DNA of 64,000 bases. Origin: Acidobacteriota bacterium. GTDB lineage: Bacteria; Acidobacteriota; Terriglobia; Bryobacterales; Bryobacteraceae. Position 1 is the first letter of the stretch. Every line of letters starts with the position of its first letter. The notes beneath the pieces are model-generated. The model was not told the origin of the DNA, did not search any database, and saw only the letters and a program-made list of their open reading frames with translations. Of the stretch, positions 19,501 to 27,637 are shown piece after piece. The stretch lies in contig JANXXI010000186.1 in NCBI GenBank assembly GCA_025350695.1, positions 17,231 through 81,230 on the forward strand. The letters run 5' to 3'. A program made the translations under genes and the position numbers.

Positions 19501-19763
19501 GCGAAGGACAAACCAATCCGGTCGGCGTCGATGGCAAGTTGACGAGTGCTCCCTTGCCGATGCCTGGGGCTTTGGTAACAGCGACAATCGGCGGAGCTGA
19601 TGCCCCAGTCATCTATGCAGGCGGGGCTCCGGGACTTACCGCGGGATTGCTGCAAATCAATGTAAGGGTCCCCAGTAATGCGCCTGTTGGGGCGGCCATA
19701 CCGCTGATTGTCAAAATGGGCGGAACAAGTAGCCAGGCCGGAGTTACAGTCTCAATTCGCTAG
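16542..19763 (+). CDS. Giant secreted SBBP-repeat protein with Ig-like and TIGR03437-type C-terminal domains
   Basis: 1073 residues from ATG 16542, chosen over TTG 16530 because GGAGG (16532-16536) lies five bases ahead. The signal peptide is followed by an N-terminal domain (about 30-215). Then come at least seven ~50-60-residue beta-propeller repeats of the pattern YSTYFGG...D.I..IAVDS.G..Y..G.T.S..FP (about 215-660). Two Ig-like domains follow (QPGTISVGPGERVQFSA and ITPNTATLTAGQRQQFSV), each with a WTL...G.....GLY.AP core. The last ~240 residues are the domain typical of Solibacter-type secreted proteins (NAASFGAAG, GPTAPLT, APGIFTAN, TGEGQTNPVG, GLLQINVRVP). The role is probably at the cell surface; substrate or partner unknown. 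A CBM9-like gene follows after nine bases. Confidence 0.9.
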   Translation: MFRGGLLLLNFLLGMGMVFGSAVSMPLFFEPLPGSSRYLARGKGYQASILPNGIDLDVGHRRIPIRWRHSSFSAPSAVEKQEGATNYLTGNDPKKWRRNVPHFSKVEAKGIYPGVDLVFYGQAGTLEFDILVAAGANASIFEMDLGSAHDIHLNSSGELVLDQAFTLKKPVAYQQMGSLQCRVPAHYQQKGFNRYGLSIGSYDKSLPLVIDPVLSYSTYFGGALADQINAIAADDAGNLYVAGSTTSTDLPSAPGALNRGSLDAFVAKLNPTGNAVIYATYIGGTGQESANGMAIDSAGTVYLTGQTASTNFPISANAAQSRLNGGSAVTDAFALHLNAAGNGLLYSTYIGGSASDNGKAIAIDAQGNAFVGGTTQSTNFPGPNNPDFPPRGGGDGFVTKIGPDGTQFLFSIYLGGFAFDAVNSIAVDSKGSVYAAGETRSDNFPTTTGSYQQVRNGISDAFISKISGSGAIEYSTYFGGDGSDLANGIAVDSQGAVYITGQTFSSNFPTTQNAVQPTAVFLPDAFVTKLNPSGTGFIYSSYLGGSGDDAGLGIALDSSNNAFVSGETSSIDFPLKGDVTGGGFENRGALDAFVVKVNFNGTAFPFASQLGGAGNDSGRAVAVNGGRIYLAGVTTSSDFRTTQNVIGLQAAGDSDGFVARFSEVVVSLQPGTISVGPGERVQFSANILNAAINPAIRWTLFPTVGTLDSNGLYSAPTNISQQQTVVVTATSVLDPSKFAEVAVTLLPTASLTITPNTATLTAGQRQQFSVSLPGIVNQSVTWTLTPNLGSISSAGLYTAPPAIDASATITARAVSVADTTRSGSAVITLSPNSPIITAAGLVNAASFGAAGTGVSPGLIVTIFGAGLGPTAPLTAKLTSQGSIDTTLGETRVLFDGIASPMIATSSGQISAIVPYAVAGKISTQLQVEYQGKRSPVIPIPVVATAPGIFTANSSGSGQAAALNEDNSFNSAVNAVARNSILTLFATGEGQTNPVGVDGKLTSAPLPMPGALVTATIGGADAPVIYAGGAPGLTAGLLQINVRVPSNAPVGAAIPLIVKMGGTSSQAGVTVSIR

Positions 19764-19772
19764 GAGTTCACG

Positions 19773-20498
19773 ATGCGTATTTTCTCGCTTATGCTGATCT
19801 TGCCCTTATTTGGGCAAAATGATTTGCGTCCCAATTTGAAGCCGATACCTAGAATGGAGGTGCACCGCGCATCAGGGAAACTTACTATCGACGGTAAGTT
19901 GAATGATCCTGCCTGGAAAGATGCCGCCGTGGTGGAGTTCCAGTTCCCTTGGGATTTTCAAACTGGCGCAAAGCAGAAAACGGTTGCCCGGCTTCTTTGG
20001 GATGACGAGAATCTGTACGTCGGATACGATGCCGAAGACTCGGACGTAGTTGCGCACTACGACAAGCGCGACGATCCAACATACAAGGACGATGCCGTGG
20101 AGTTATTCATCTTCCCCGGCAAGAATCGCAATCTGTATTACGGTTTGGAAATGAATGCCCGGGGGACTCTCTACGACTACTTCTATTCGTTTCCGCAACT
20201 GTTGATCAAGCGGTTCGACATGAGAGGGGTGCAGTTGGCGACGAACATTCGCGGCACTTTGAATATGACGTCTGACAAGGATCAAGGATGGTCGCTTGAG
20301 GTCGCCATCCCTTGGGAAAATTTCGAGGAGCTAGGCAACGGCCTGCCTCCAAAGACCGGTGAGATCTGGCGAGCAAATTTGAATCGTTGGGATGGCACGG
20401 AGCCCAATCGCAGGCTCAGCCAGTGGTCCGATTCAGGCATGGTGAAGGCGAATCCACATTGGCCGGAAAGGTTCGGGGAACTGGTATTCGTCAAGTAG
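19773..20498 (+). CDS. Secreted CBM9-like protein
   Basis: 241 residues with a short signal peptide (MRIFSLMLILPLFGQ). The family core is visible: GKLTIDGKLNDPAWKDA, then VARLLWDDENLYVGYDAEDSDV, then KDDAVELFIFPG, and GWSLEVAIPWENF, the pattern of carbohydrate-binding family 9-like domains. It would act outside the cytoplasmic membrane, probably binding sugars. A paralogue with the same order of motifs is at 40796-41554. It lies between the SBBP gene and yjbQ, with gaps of nine and three bases. Confidence 0.85.
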   Translation: MRIFSLMLILPLFGQNDLRPNLKPIPRMEVHRASGKLTIDGKLNDPAWKDAAVVEFQFPWDFQTGAKQKTVARLLWDDENLYVGYDAEDSDVVAHYDKRDDPTYKDDAVELFIFPGKNRNLYYGLEMNARGTLYDYFYSFPQLLIKRFDMRGVQLATNIRGTLNMTSDKDQGWSLEVAIPWENFEELGNGLPPKTGEIWRANLNRWDGTEPNRRLSQWSDSGMVKANPHWPERFGELVFVK

Positions 20499-20501
20499 GG
20501 C

Positions 20502-20918
20502 ATGCGGCAAGCAACCAAGCAACTGTCGATTGCAACCAAAGGCAAGGGGTTGTACGAATTTACTGGGCACGTTGAAAGTTGGCTGCAAGAGCAGCAGATG
20601 ACAACTGGGCTGTTGACAGTTTTCCTTCGCCATACCTCGGCTTCTTTAACCATTCAGGAAAATGCCGACCCCGATGTAATTGCTGACTTGAATGATTTCT
20701 TTTCACGGATCGCGCCAGAGGGGCGCCACTACCGCCATTCGTGTGAAGGGCCCGATGATATGCCGGCCCACATTCGCGCTGCTCTAACCATGACGCAACT
20801 TTCTATTCCTCTAGTCGATGGACGACTTGGGTTGGGGACATGGCAGGGCATTTATGTGTTTGAGCATCGGGCGCATCCCCATCGGCGCAACGTATTGTTG
20901 CATCTGATCGGCGCATGA
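20502..20918 (+). CDS. yjbQ: YjbQ/UPF0047 family protein
   Basis: 138 residues covering the whole family: TGLLTVFLRHTSASLTIQEN, DLNDFF, YRHSCEGPDDMPAHIRAAL, and the end GTWQGIYVFEHRAHPHRRNV. Family members have been linked to weak thiamine-phosphate synthase activity, but the true role is uncertain. The conserved His and Asp residues that would bind metal are present. It is the last gene of the SBBP-CBM9 run and its stop is one base from that of convergent queA. Confidence 0.92.
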   Translation: MRQATKQLSIATKGKGLYEFTGHVESWLQEQQMTTGLLTVFLRHTSASLTIQENADPDVIADLNDFFSRIAPEGRHYRHSCEGPDDMPAHIRAALTMTQLSIPLVDGRLGLGTWQGIYVFEHRAHPHRRNVLLHLIGA

Positions 20919-20919
20919 A

Positions 20920-21927
20920 TCAAAGGATTAGCATGCAGTCACCGTATGAGAAAAACCGGTACTGCTCCCGCACGGCATGCCGGTAAGCAGCCATCATCAA
21001 CTCCGGTCCCGCGAAGGCGCATACCAATAACAGCAGGCTCGATTGCGGCAAATGGAAATTGGTCAGCAATGCATTGACCCGCAGGAATTGGTAACCCGGA
21101 TAAATGAAAATGTCCGTAGTTCCGGAAAGCTTGCGCGTACCGGCCGCCGTCTCAATCGTGCGAACACTAGTGGTGCCAATCGCAATCACCCGTTGCGCAT
21201 TTTCCATTCGATCCCAATCTTCGGCCGCAATTTGGAACCGTTCGTGATGCAAATGGTTGTCTTCGATCCGTTCTTCGCGAATTGGTTGAAAGGTGCCCAG
21301 ACCCACATGCAATGTCACCTGAGCTGTCTCGGCGCCTCGGGCCCTACAATCTTTCAAAAGTTCGTGTGTAAAGTGAAGCCCCGCAGTAGGAGCCGCAACA
21401 GACCCGGGGTCCTTAGCAAATACCGTCTGATACCGCTCCTTGTCGTTTAGCGTATCTGACCGGTGTATGTAGGGCGGCAACGGGACATGCCCCGATGCGT
21501 CGAGCGCAACGTCCACGTCTTCACAATCCAACCGTATTGTCCGTTCCCCATGCTCGCCGCGATCCAAAATCTCAGCGGAAAATGTTGAAGAAAAGTCGAC
21601 ACGATCACCGATACCCAGCTTGCGCCCAGGTTTGACCAACGCTTTCCAGATGCGACGCTCGTCCGAAACCGCTTCGGTGAGGAATACTTCAATGCGTCCT
21701 GTTCGTCCCGGTCTATTTCCAAGAAGGCGTGAAGGAATGACACGCGAATTATTCATCGCCAAGCAATCGCCTGGTTTTACAAACTCCGGGAACTCGGAAA
21801 ACTTGCGATCTTCCCAGCGGCCCTCGCTGCGATGGACCACCAGCATCCTTGCCCCGGCCCGCTGTTCCAGAGGTTGCTGGGCGATCAGATGCTCGGGAAG
21901 GTCATAATGGAAGTCAGAAAGCTTCAA
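20920..21927 (-). CDS. queA: tRNA queuosine precursor synthesis: SAM:tRNA ribosyltransferase-isomerase
   Basis: 335 residues, normal length. Transfers and rearranges the ribosyl part of S-adenosylmethionine onto 7-aminomethyl-7-deazaguanine in tRNA, giving epoxyqueuosine. Visible family stretches: the start [46 protein letters not shown], and [10 protein letters not shown]. It diverges from tsaD with only 16 bases between the start codons. No other queuosine genes are in the window. Confidence 0.97.
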   Translation of the reverse strand: MKLSDFHYDLPEHLIAQQPLEQRAGARMLVVHRSEGRWEDRKFSEFPEFVKPGDCLAMNNSRVIPSRLLGNRPGRTGRIEVFLTEAVSDERRIWKALVKPGRKLGIGDRVDFSSTFSAEILDRGEHGERTIRLDCEDVDVALDASGHVPLPPYIHRSDTLNDKERYQTVFAKDPGSVAAPTAGLHFTHELLKDCRARGAETAQVTLHVGLGTFQPIREERIEDNHLHHERFQIAAEDWDRMENAQRVIAIGTTSVRTIETAAGTRKLSGTTDIFIYPGYQFLRVNALLTNFHLPQSSLLLLVCAFAGPELMMAAYRHAVREQYRFFSYGDCMLIL

Positions 21928-21943
21928 CTTTCAGGATAGCAAC

Positions 21944-23011
21944 TTGCGAATTTTAGGCATTGAGTCTTCGTGTGATGAAACGGCCGCGGCGGTGGTGGAA
22001 GATGCGCGGACGGTCGTTTCAAGTGTAGTGGCGTCCCAGTTTGACGTGCATGGCAAATATGGTGGCGTGGTGCCCGAACTGGCTTCACGGGAGCATCTAC
22101 GCGCCATCGTGCCGGTGGTCGATGAGGCGCTGCTTAAATCAGGGACCAGGCTTGAGGATCTGGCTGCCGTTGCCGTCACCGAAGGCCCGGGCCTGTTGGG
22201 ATCACTGCTCGTCGGTATGACCTTCGCCAAATCGCTGTGCATGGCGCACGATATTCCATTGATCGGGGTGAACCACATCGAAGGGCACATCCATGCTGTA
22301 CTGCTGGAACACGCTGCGGTTCAACTGCCCGCCATCGCTCTGGTGGTCAGCGGTGGGCACACGCATTTGTTCCACGCCGATGCCAATCTGCAATACAAGC
22401 TGCTGGGCAAGACACGGGACGATGCCGCGGGCGAAGCCTTCGACAAAGTCGGCAAGCTTCTTGGTTTCGGTTATCCCGGAGGCCCGGTGATTGATATGCT
22501 GGCCCCTTACGGCAACCCTCGCGCTGTAAAATTTACGTTCGCCAAGATGAAGGGGAACACTCTGGATTTCAGTTTCAGCGGCATCAAGACGGCTGTACTT
22601 CGTTGGACGGAGGCTCGCGACCTATCTGTTCAACTGGCCGCACGTAAGGTGCTCCTTGCCACCAACTCCCGGCCATCAACCGAACAGTGGTTGGCGGTCA
22701 CTCCGAAGGAAACGCTGGATCTTGTCGCCTCATTTCAGTTCACGGTGATTGAAGAGATGCTTCGCCGGCTGCATATTTTGGTCGATCAACATGACGCCCA
22801 ATCGATCATCGTTTCCGGCGGTGTGGCCTGCAATACTGGTTTGCGGGAAGCTGCCAGGCGTGGTGGCTTTCCGTGCCCCGTCTATTTCCCGACGCCGGGG
22901 CTTTCCACTGACAACGCCGCAATGATTGCCGCCGCTGCGTTTCCCAAGCTTGCAAGGCGCGAATTTTCCGGTTTCGACTTAAAAGCTAAAGCCAACCTCA
23001 CCCTCGCATGA
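21944..23011 (+). CDS. tsaD: tRNA threonylcarbamoyladenosine transferase TsaD
   Basis: 355 residues, starting at TTG 21944, seven bases after AGGA; the first residues ([18 protein letters not shown]) are the family's N-terminus, so the non-ATG start is sound. It transfers the threonylcarbamoyl group to A37 of ANN-decoding tRNAs, with TsaB and TsaE. The metal-binding histidines His111 and His115 are in [18 protein letters not shown] and STDNAAMIA complete the ASKHA-fold active site. The stop overlaps the next start (ATGA). Confidence 0.97.
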   Translation: MRILGIESSCDETAAAVVEDARTVVSSVVASQFDVHGKYGGVVPELASREHLRAIVPVVDEALLKSGTRLEDLAAVAVTEGPGLLGSLLVGMTFAKSLCMAHDIPLIGVNHIEGHIHAVLLEHAAVQLPAIALVVSGGHTHLFHADANLQYKLLGKTRDDAAGEAFDKVGKLLGFGYPGGPVIDMLAPYGNPRAVKFTFAKMKGNTLDFSFSGIKTAVLRWTEARDLSVQLAARKVLLATNSRPSTEQWLAVTPKETLDLVASFQFTVIEEMLRRLHILVDQHDAQSIIVSGGVACNTGLREAARRGGFPCPVYFPTPGLSTDNAAMIAAAAFPKLARREFSGFDLKAKANLTLA

Positions 23012-24996
23012 TTACAATAGTCGGAATGATACTCCGGCTTGTTTTTCTACTTTGCCTCGTTGCCTTCAATAACTGGGCTGCAGTTGTCCGCCTGAATGTG
23101 GGGGAGCGGCAGGATGTTGAAAGCCGTCGCGAATTTGGCTCAGCGGGACCTTATGAACGCATCACGGCGAAAGCGCTTTTCACGGTCGACCCCAAGTTGC
23201 CGGCGAACCAGAATATTCGCGACATCGCACTGGCTCCAACCAACGAAGACGGACTCGTCGAGTTTTCCGCTGATGTCTACGTCTTGAAACCTTCCAATCC
23301 GGCGAAGGGCAACGGAACGGTGCTCTATGAAGTGTCGAATCGTGGAGGACGCGGCGCGGTGAACATGTTCGACCAGGGCGCCGGCGCGAGCAACGAATTC
23401 GGCGACGCATTCCTGCTGGAGCGAGGGTACACTCTGGTTTGGATGGGTTGGCAATTCGACGTGCCGACGCGCCCGGGCTTGTTGCGCCTAACTACCCCAA
23501 CCATCAAGGGCATCACCGGCACAGTACGCAGCGAGTTTGTTCCGCAGAAAAAAGTTACGTCCTTTCTGCTTTCCGACAGGGAGCACATTCCATACGAAGT
23601 GGCGGACGTCGCTGACAAAAGCGCTCAGCTTACGGTTCGCGATAAACCGGAAGGCAAACGCCGCACCATCCCGCGTTCGAGTTGGAAATTCTCCGACCCT
23701 TCGCACGTGGAAATGAGCAACGGCTTCGAGCCCGGCAAGCTGTACGATGTTGTCTACATCGCCAAAGACCCGGCAGTCGTCGGCCTGGGCATGGCCGCCA
23801 CGCGCGACCTGATTTCATTCTTCAAGTACGGCGGCAACGAAACCAGCCTGCTGGGCGACCAGCGCCAACACATTAAGCAGGCCATCGGATTTGGCACTTC
23901 GCAAAGCGGACGCTTCCTGCGAACCTTCCTCTACTACAACTTCAACGGCGATGAGAAAGGACGCAAAGTGTTCGACGGCGTTTGGGCTCATGTCGGAGGA
24001 GGTGGCCGGGGTAGCTTCAACCATCGCTTCGCGCAAGCTTCGCGCGATGGGCACCGGATGTTGAATACTTTTTACCCGACGGACATGTTCCCCTTCACCG
24101 AGCAGGATCAGACCGACCCGGAAACCGGACTCACCGACGGTCTGCTTTCGCACATCGGCAAGCCGGAGTTGCGGCCGAAGATTTTCTACACCAACGGTTC
24201 CTACGAATATTGGGGCCGCGTTGCTTCGTTGATCCATACATCCATTGATGGAAAGAAGGACGTTGATCCTGGGGCCGATTCCCGCATCTATTTTCTGGCG
24301 GGCACACAGCATGGTCCAGGTTCGTTTCCTCCAGGCCGCGCGACCGTGACGCAGAAAGGTCCGAACGTGAACGACTACCGTTTTCACATGCGCGCCCTGC
24401 TGGTTGGCATGACGGATTGGTTGAAGGAAGGCAAGCAGCCGCCGGCTTCCAGTTTCCCCCGGATCGACAAGGATCAACTGGTGGCCGCCGGTGCGTTGCA
24501 GTTCCCGAAGATTCCTGGCGTGAAACTTCCTGATTCTCCGCTAGTGGCCTATCGCGCCGAATTTGGTCCCGATTTCGCGACAAAGGGGATTGTCACCGTG
24601 GATCCTCCGCAAGTGGGCAAGGCCTTTCCCACGCTCCTGCCGCAAGTGGATCGCGATGGCAACGAAACCAGCGGGCTCCGTTCGCCGGAACTTCAGGTTC
24701 CGCTGGGAACTTATACCGGTTGGAATTTGAGGTCGGCGGAAATTGGCGCGCCTTCCGAACTCTACGACATGGTGGGTTCGTGGATTCCGTTCGCCAAGAC
24801 AAAGGCTTCGCGCCAGCGCTCGGCAGATCCTCGGTTGTCGGTTGAAGAACGCTATCAGGGCAGGGAAGATTACATGAAAAAGATCCACGTAGCGGCGACC
24901 GATCTGGTGAAGAAGGGTTATTTACTTGAAACAGATATTTCCAAAATTGTTTCGCGCGCGGAAGCACAGTGGAGCTGGATTGATAGAATGGAATAG
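23008..24996 (+). CDS. Secreted alpha/beta-hydrolase domain protein, 662 aa
   Basis: Begins with a signal-like segment ([18 protein letters not shown]); ATG 23026 is an alternative start. The rest resembles the large 'alpha/beta hydrolase domain' proteins found in acidobacteria and some proteobacteria. [10 protein letters not shown] near 108 and [15 protein letters not shown] near 295-309 are visible; the latter is a nucleophile elbow, with Ser298 the likely catalytic serine. A later histidine-bearing segment ([12 protein letters not shown]) may supply the catalytic His. Substrate unknown; an ester hydrolase outside the membrane is the most that can be inferred. Overlaps tsaD by four bases and abuts the Mrp gene, so probably one transcript. 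Confidence 0.8.
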   Translation: MITIVGMILRLVFLLCLVAFNNWAAVVRLNVGERQDVESRREFGSAGPYERITAKALFTVDPKLPANQNIRDIALAPTNEDGLVEFSADVYVLKPSNPAKGNGTVLYEVSNRGGRGAVNMFDQGAGASNEFGDAFLLERGYTLVWMGWQFDVPTRPGLLRLTTPTIKGITGTVRSEFVPQKKVTSFLLSDREHIPYEVADVADKSAQLTVRDKPEGKRRTIPRSSWKFSDPSHVEMSNGFEPGKLYDVVYIAKDPAVVGLGMAATRDLISFFKYGGNETSLLGDQRQHIKQAIGFGTSQSGRFLRTFLYYNFNGDEKGRKVFDGVWAHVGGGGRGSFNHRFAQASRDGHRMLNTFYPTDMFPFTEQDQTDPETGLTDGLLSHIGKPELRPKIFYTNGSYEYWGRVASLIHTSIDGKKDVDPGADSRIYFLAGTQHGPGSFPPGRATVTQKGPNVNDYRFHMRALLVGMTDWLKEGKQPPASSFPRIDKDQLVAAGALQFPKIPGVKLPDSPLVAYRAEFGPDFATKGIVTVDPPQVGKAFPTLLPQVDRDGNETSGLRSPELQVPLGTYTGWNLRSAEIGAPSELYDMVGSWIPFAKTKASRQRSADPRLSVEERYQGREDYMKKIHVAATDLVKKGYLLETDISKIVSRAEAQWSWIDRME

Positions 24997-25827
24997 ATGG
25001 GTCCCCAACAAACTGAAGTTCCAAAGCTGCCGATCCCCGGCGTGAAGTATCTGATTGCCGTCGGTAGCGGAAAAGGTGGCGTGGGCAAAACCACCGTTTC
25101 GGTGAACTTGGCAATTGCACTTGCCTCGCAAGGGTTGAAAGTTGGCATCCTGGATGCCGACGTCTACGGCCCCAATGTGCCGTTGATGATGGGCACACGC
25201 GAGAACCCTCACTCCATCGGGGAGCGGATTCAGCCGTTGAGCAACCACGGTGTTCGCTTGATGTCGATGGGCTTTTTGAGCCCCGGGGACAAGCCGCTGG
25301 TTTGGCGCGGGCCAATGCTCCACTCGGTGATCCAACAGTTCCTGCGCAGTGTTGACTGGGGCGAACTGGATTACCTGATCATCGATCTGCCTCCCGGTAC
25401 CGGCGACGTCCAGATCTCGCTGATGCAAACGGCTCCGATCACTGGCGCGGTTGTGGTGACGACTCCCTCTGAAGTTTCGCTTGAAGACGCAAGAAAGGCG
25501 ATCAATATGTTCAATCAGGTACGTGTGCCGGTGCTGGGCGTGGTGGAGAACATGAGCTATCTAATTGCTCCTGGTTCGGGTGAACGCATCGATGTGTTCG
25601 GCATGGGCGGCGGGCAAAAGATGGCTCAGACGATGGGCGTTCCGTTCCTGGGCGAGCTCGCTTTAGACCCGGCAGTTCGGATGGCCGGTGATCGTGGCGC
25701 CCCGATTGCGCTCAAGGGTAAGGGCGACGCGGAGGGCAAAGGATTTCACGCGTTGGCGGATGCGTTGCAGGCGCGGGTGGCGAAGTCAGGTATGCCTAAG
25801 GCCCCGACCATGACCATGGAAGACTAA
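24997..25827 (+). CDS. Mrp/ApbC-type P-loop ATPase lacking cluster cysteines
   Basis: 276 residues. The deviant Walker A GKGGVGKT is at 25-32, DADVYGPN at 53-60, and the VENMSY segment at 183-188, so it is a clear Mrp/NBP35 ATPase, a family that carries iron-sulfur clusters to apoproteins. Two things are unusual. The N-terminal MIP18 (DUF59) domain of many bacterial Mrp proteins is absent. The CPxC motif that normally follows ENMSY is replaced by APGSG at 191-195; in fact the protein has no cysteine. A dimer cannot hold a cluster in the usual way, so a different role or a partner is likely. The start directly follows the hydrolase stop. Confidence 0.92.
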   Translation: MGPQQTEVPKLPIPGVKYLIAVGSGKGGVGKTTVSVNLAIALASQGLKVGILDADVYGPNVPLMMGTRENPHSIGERIQPLSNHGVRLMSMGFLSPGDKPLVWRGPMLHSVIQQFLRSVDWGELDYLIIDLPPGTGDVQISLMQTAPITGAVVVTTPSEVSLEDARKAINMFNQVRVPVLGVVENMSYLIAPGSGERIDVFGMGGGQKMAQTMGVPFLGELALDPAVRMAGDRGAPIALKGKGDAEGKGFHALADALQARVAKSGMPKAPTMTMED

Positions 25828-25879
25828 GTCCCAGACCGCAACTAGTTTAAGAAGCATCTCCAGGTATTTGGAAAAACCT

Positions 25880-25936
25880 GTGTGCCGTGGGGCGGACCCT
25901 CTGGTCTGCGGAGGGCCCCCTGGCCCGACTACTCAG
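25880..25936 (+). repeat. Hairpin repeat, copy 1
   Basis: About 57 bases that match the reverse complement of 59121-59178 (near-identical except around the loop). The core is a 7-base stem, GCGGACC with GGTCTGC, around the loop CTCT. A shorter relative is at 44100-44128. It lies in a 570-base stretch without intact genes, before a decayed module. Confidence 0.75.
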
Positions 25937-26170
25937 GTAGCGGAAGCAGCTTCGAAACAAAGTGATTGCCACGTTAATTAAATCGCCGGACTTGCGCTTG
26001 ATTCATTGCTTTGTCTTCCAATCCGCCGCTGCGAATTGGAAGGCCTACTCTCGAAGATTACCCCGGAAAATCTTCACGAAGAAGTCCTGATTGGGCCCAA
26101 GTAGGCAACGAAGTCTGGTGATCGAAAAGCATCTCACTCGCTTTGTTACCTGCGATACAATCGAAACAAG

Positions 26171-26442
26171 ATGACACACCAACTCGAAGCTACTTATGAG
26201 CAGGCGTGTTGCGTTTGGCGCATCCTCTTCCCTTAGCGAATCGACAGCATGTCCAAGTTACGGTTTCTGATTTACCGGCGCCTCGCGGAAAGTGGGCCGC
26301 CATTGACGTCAAAACAAGGTGAGGTCCTCCTGTACGCGAACGGTAAGAAACAAGCCCGTGACCAGGGCCGGACTTTAGGTCGTGGCGAACCTTGATTCGA
26401 TGGATATCGAGCGAGCCCGAGTTGCCATCCGCGGGGCTCTAA
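26171..26442 (+). pseudogene. Decayed antitoxin-like gene (DUF104-like start, DUF5678-like end)
   Basis: No frame is open, but joining frames gives a coherent small protein. From ATG 26171: MTHQLEATYEQ, then after a lost base near 26204, VLRLAHPLPLANRQHVQ and VTVSDLP, then GKWAAID; after another shift near 26320, GEVLLYANGKKQARDQGR; and finally LIRWISSEPELPSAGL and TAA at 26440-26442. The first part has the look of AF2212/DUF104-type antitoxins (LEA.YE.GVLR...PLPL), the second of DUF5678 domains (G.W.A.D...). The retropepsin-like gene follows at once, so the two formed a module. At least three frameshifts make it non-functional unless the read has errors. Confidence 0.6.
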
Positions 26443-26854
26443 CTTTTGCATCCGGTTTCTTAACATCTCATCAATATAATTACCGTCTTGAAGGTATTTT
26501 CTTGCCCGTTTCGTTGCAGCTTGGGCAAGAGAGGGTCGTGATCGAGGCAGTAGTCGATACCGGGGCCAGCTATTGTTTGTTCGCCCGCTCAGTAGGAGAA
26601 AGCCTTGGAATTGAGATCGAGTCAGGCCTTCTGCAGATCTTCGCATCCGCCGGTGGACGTGTCGAGACTTTCGGACACTCCATCCAACTGACAGTTTTGG
26701 AAATCGAAGTGGATGCCTTGGTCTTTTTCTTCGCGAACGGCAAATACCGAAAAATCTGCTTGGCCGGCGCGGCTGGCTGGACCGTGTTAAATTCGGTCTC
26801 GACGAATATCAACAGCTTGTCTATCTCTCAGGCCCCGAATCTAGTGAGGGCTAG
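26400..26854 (+). pseudogene. Frameshifted retropepsin-like aspartic protease
   Basis: The catalytic motif VVDTGASYCLF (DTGA) lies in an open frame, with the flap region after it (FASAGGRVETFGHSIQL). At an A5 run (26750-26754) the sensible protein moves to the -1 frame: YRK then NLLGRRGWLDRVKFGL, DEYQQLVYLSG and TAG at 26852-26854. The LGRxGWLDR...LYLS ending is what bacterial members of this family show. Without the shift the frame runs as nonsense to 26924, 58 bases into antisense sdhB. One missing A explains it; -1 slippage on AAA is possible. The start is unclear: ATG 26400 is in frame but lies inside the antitoxin-like remnant. Confidence 0.65.
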
Positions 26855-26866
26855 GCTGATCTTCCC

Positions 26867-27637
26867 TCAACCAGCCCCACTCTCCTCCCCCGCCGGCCGC
26901 CACACAACACTCGCCTTCAAATAATCCAGATTCATCCCGGCAATCACCTCAAGCCGTATACTCTTCGGACATACCGCTTCGCATTCGCCGATATTCCCGC
27001 AATTCCCGAACCCTTCCTCCTGCGTCTGCCCCACCATGTTCAAGGCTCGCTCCATCCGCTCCGGCTGCCCCTGCGGCAACAAGCCTAAATGCGAAATCTT
27101 AGCCCCCGTAAACAAAGAGGCCGAAGCGTTCGGACAAGCGGCTACACACGCGCCACATCCAATGCAAGCCGCCGCGTCCATCGACCGGTCCGCATACTTC
27201 TTGGCCACCGGAATCGTATTCCCATCCACCGCATTGCCCGTCGGCGCTGTGATGAATCCGCCCGCTTGAATAATGCGATCAAAGGCGCTGCGGTTCACCA
27301 CCAAATCTTTCACCACGGGAAATGCGCTGGCCCGCCATGGCTCAAGCCACAGTTCGTCGCCCGCCTTGAAATGGCGCATGTGCAGTTGGCAAACGGTGGT
27401 TCCTCGTTGCGGCCCGTGCGCGATACCGTTAATCATGAAACCGCAACTGCCGCAAATTCCCTCACGGCAATCATGATCAAACGCCACTGGGTCTTGACCG
27501 CTGCTAATCAGTTGCTCATTCAGAACATCCAACATCTCAAGGAACGACATATGTTCGTTCGCGTCCACTTGATATGTGGCCATTTTGCCTCTGGCTCCGG
27601 CCGACTTCTGCCGCCAAATGTGGAGTGTAAGTTGCAT
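26867..27637 (-). CDS. sdhB: Succinate dehydrogenase/fumarate reductase iron-sulfur subunit
   Basis: 256 residues. Three cluster sites are visible: [2Fe-2S] Cys57, Cys62, Cys65 and Cys83; [4Fe-4S] Cys158, Cys161, Cys164 and Cys168; and [3Fe-4S] Cys213, Cys219 and Cys223. It passes electrons from SdhA to the membrane cytochrome. The gene follows sdhA with no spacer; the long C-terminal part and gene order sdhC-sdhA-sdhB fit the type B (single cytochrome b, two heme) complexes. Confidence 0.96.
   Translation of the reverse strand: MQLTLHIWRQKSAGARGKMATYQVDANEHMSFLEMLDVLNEQLISSGQDPVAFDHDCREGICGSCGFMINGIAHGPQRGTTVCQLHMRHFKAGDELWLEPWRASAFPVVKDLVVNRSAFDRIIQAGGFITAPTGNAVDGNTIPVAKKYADRSMDAAACIGCGACVAACPNASASLFTGAKISHLGLLPQGQPERMERALNMVGQTQEEGFGNCGNIGECEAVCPKSIRLEVIAGMNLDYLKASVVWRPAGEESGAG

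Noticed and set aside
25828..26170. Search for a gene or RNA in the gap before the decayed module
   Set aside because: Apart from the hairpin repeat, stops occur in all frames and no tRNA-like cloverleaf or riboswitch core is visible.
26855..26924. C-terminal end of the unshifted retropepsin frame
   Set aside because: Overlaps sdhB antisense and has no likeness to the family; the -1 frame gives the expected ending.
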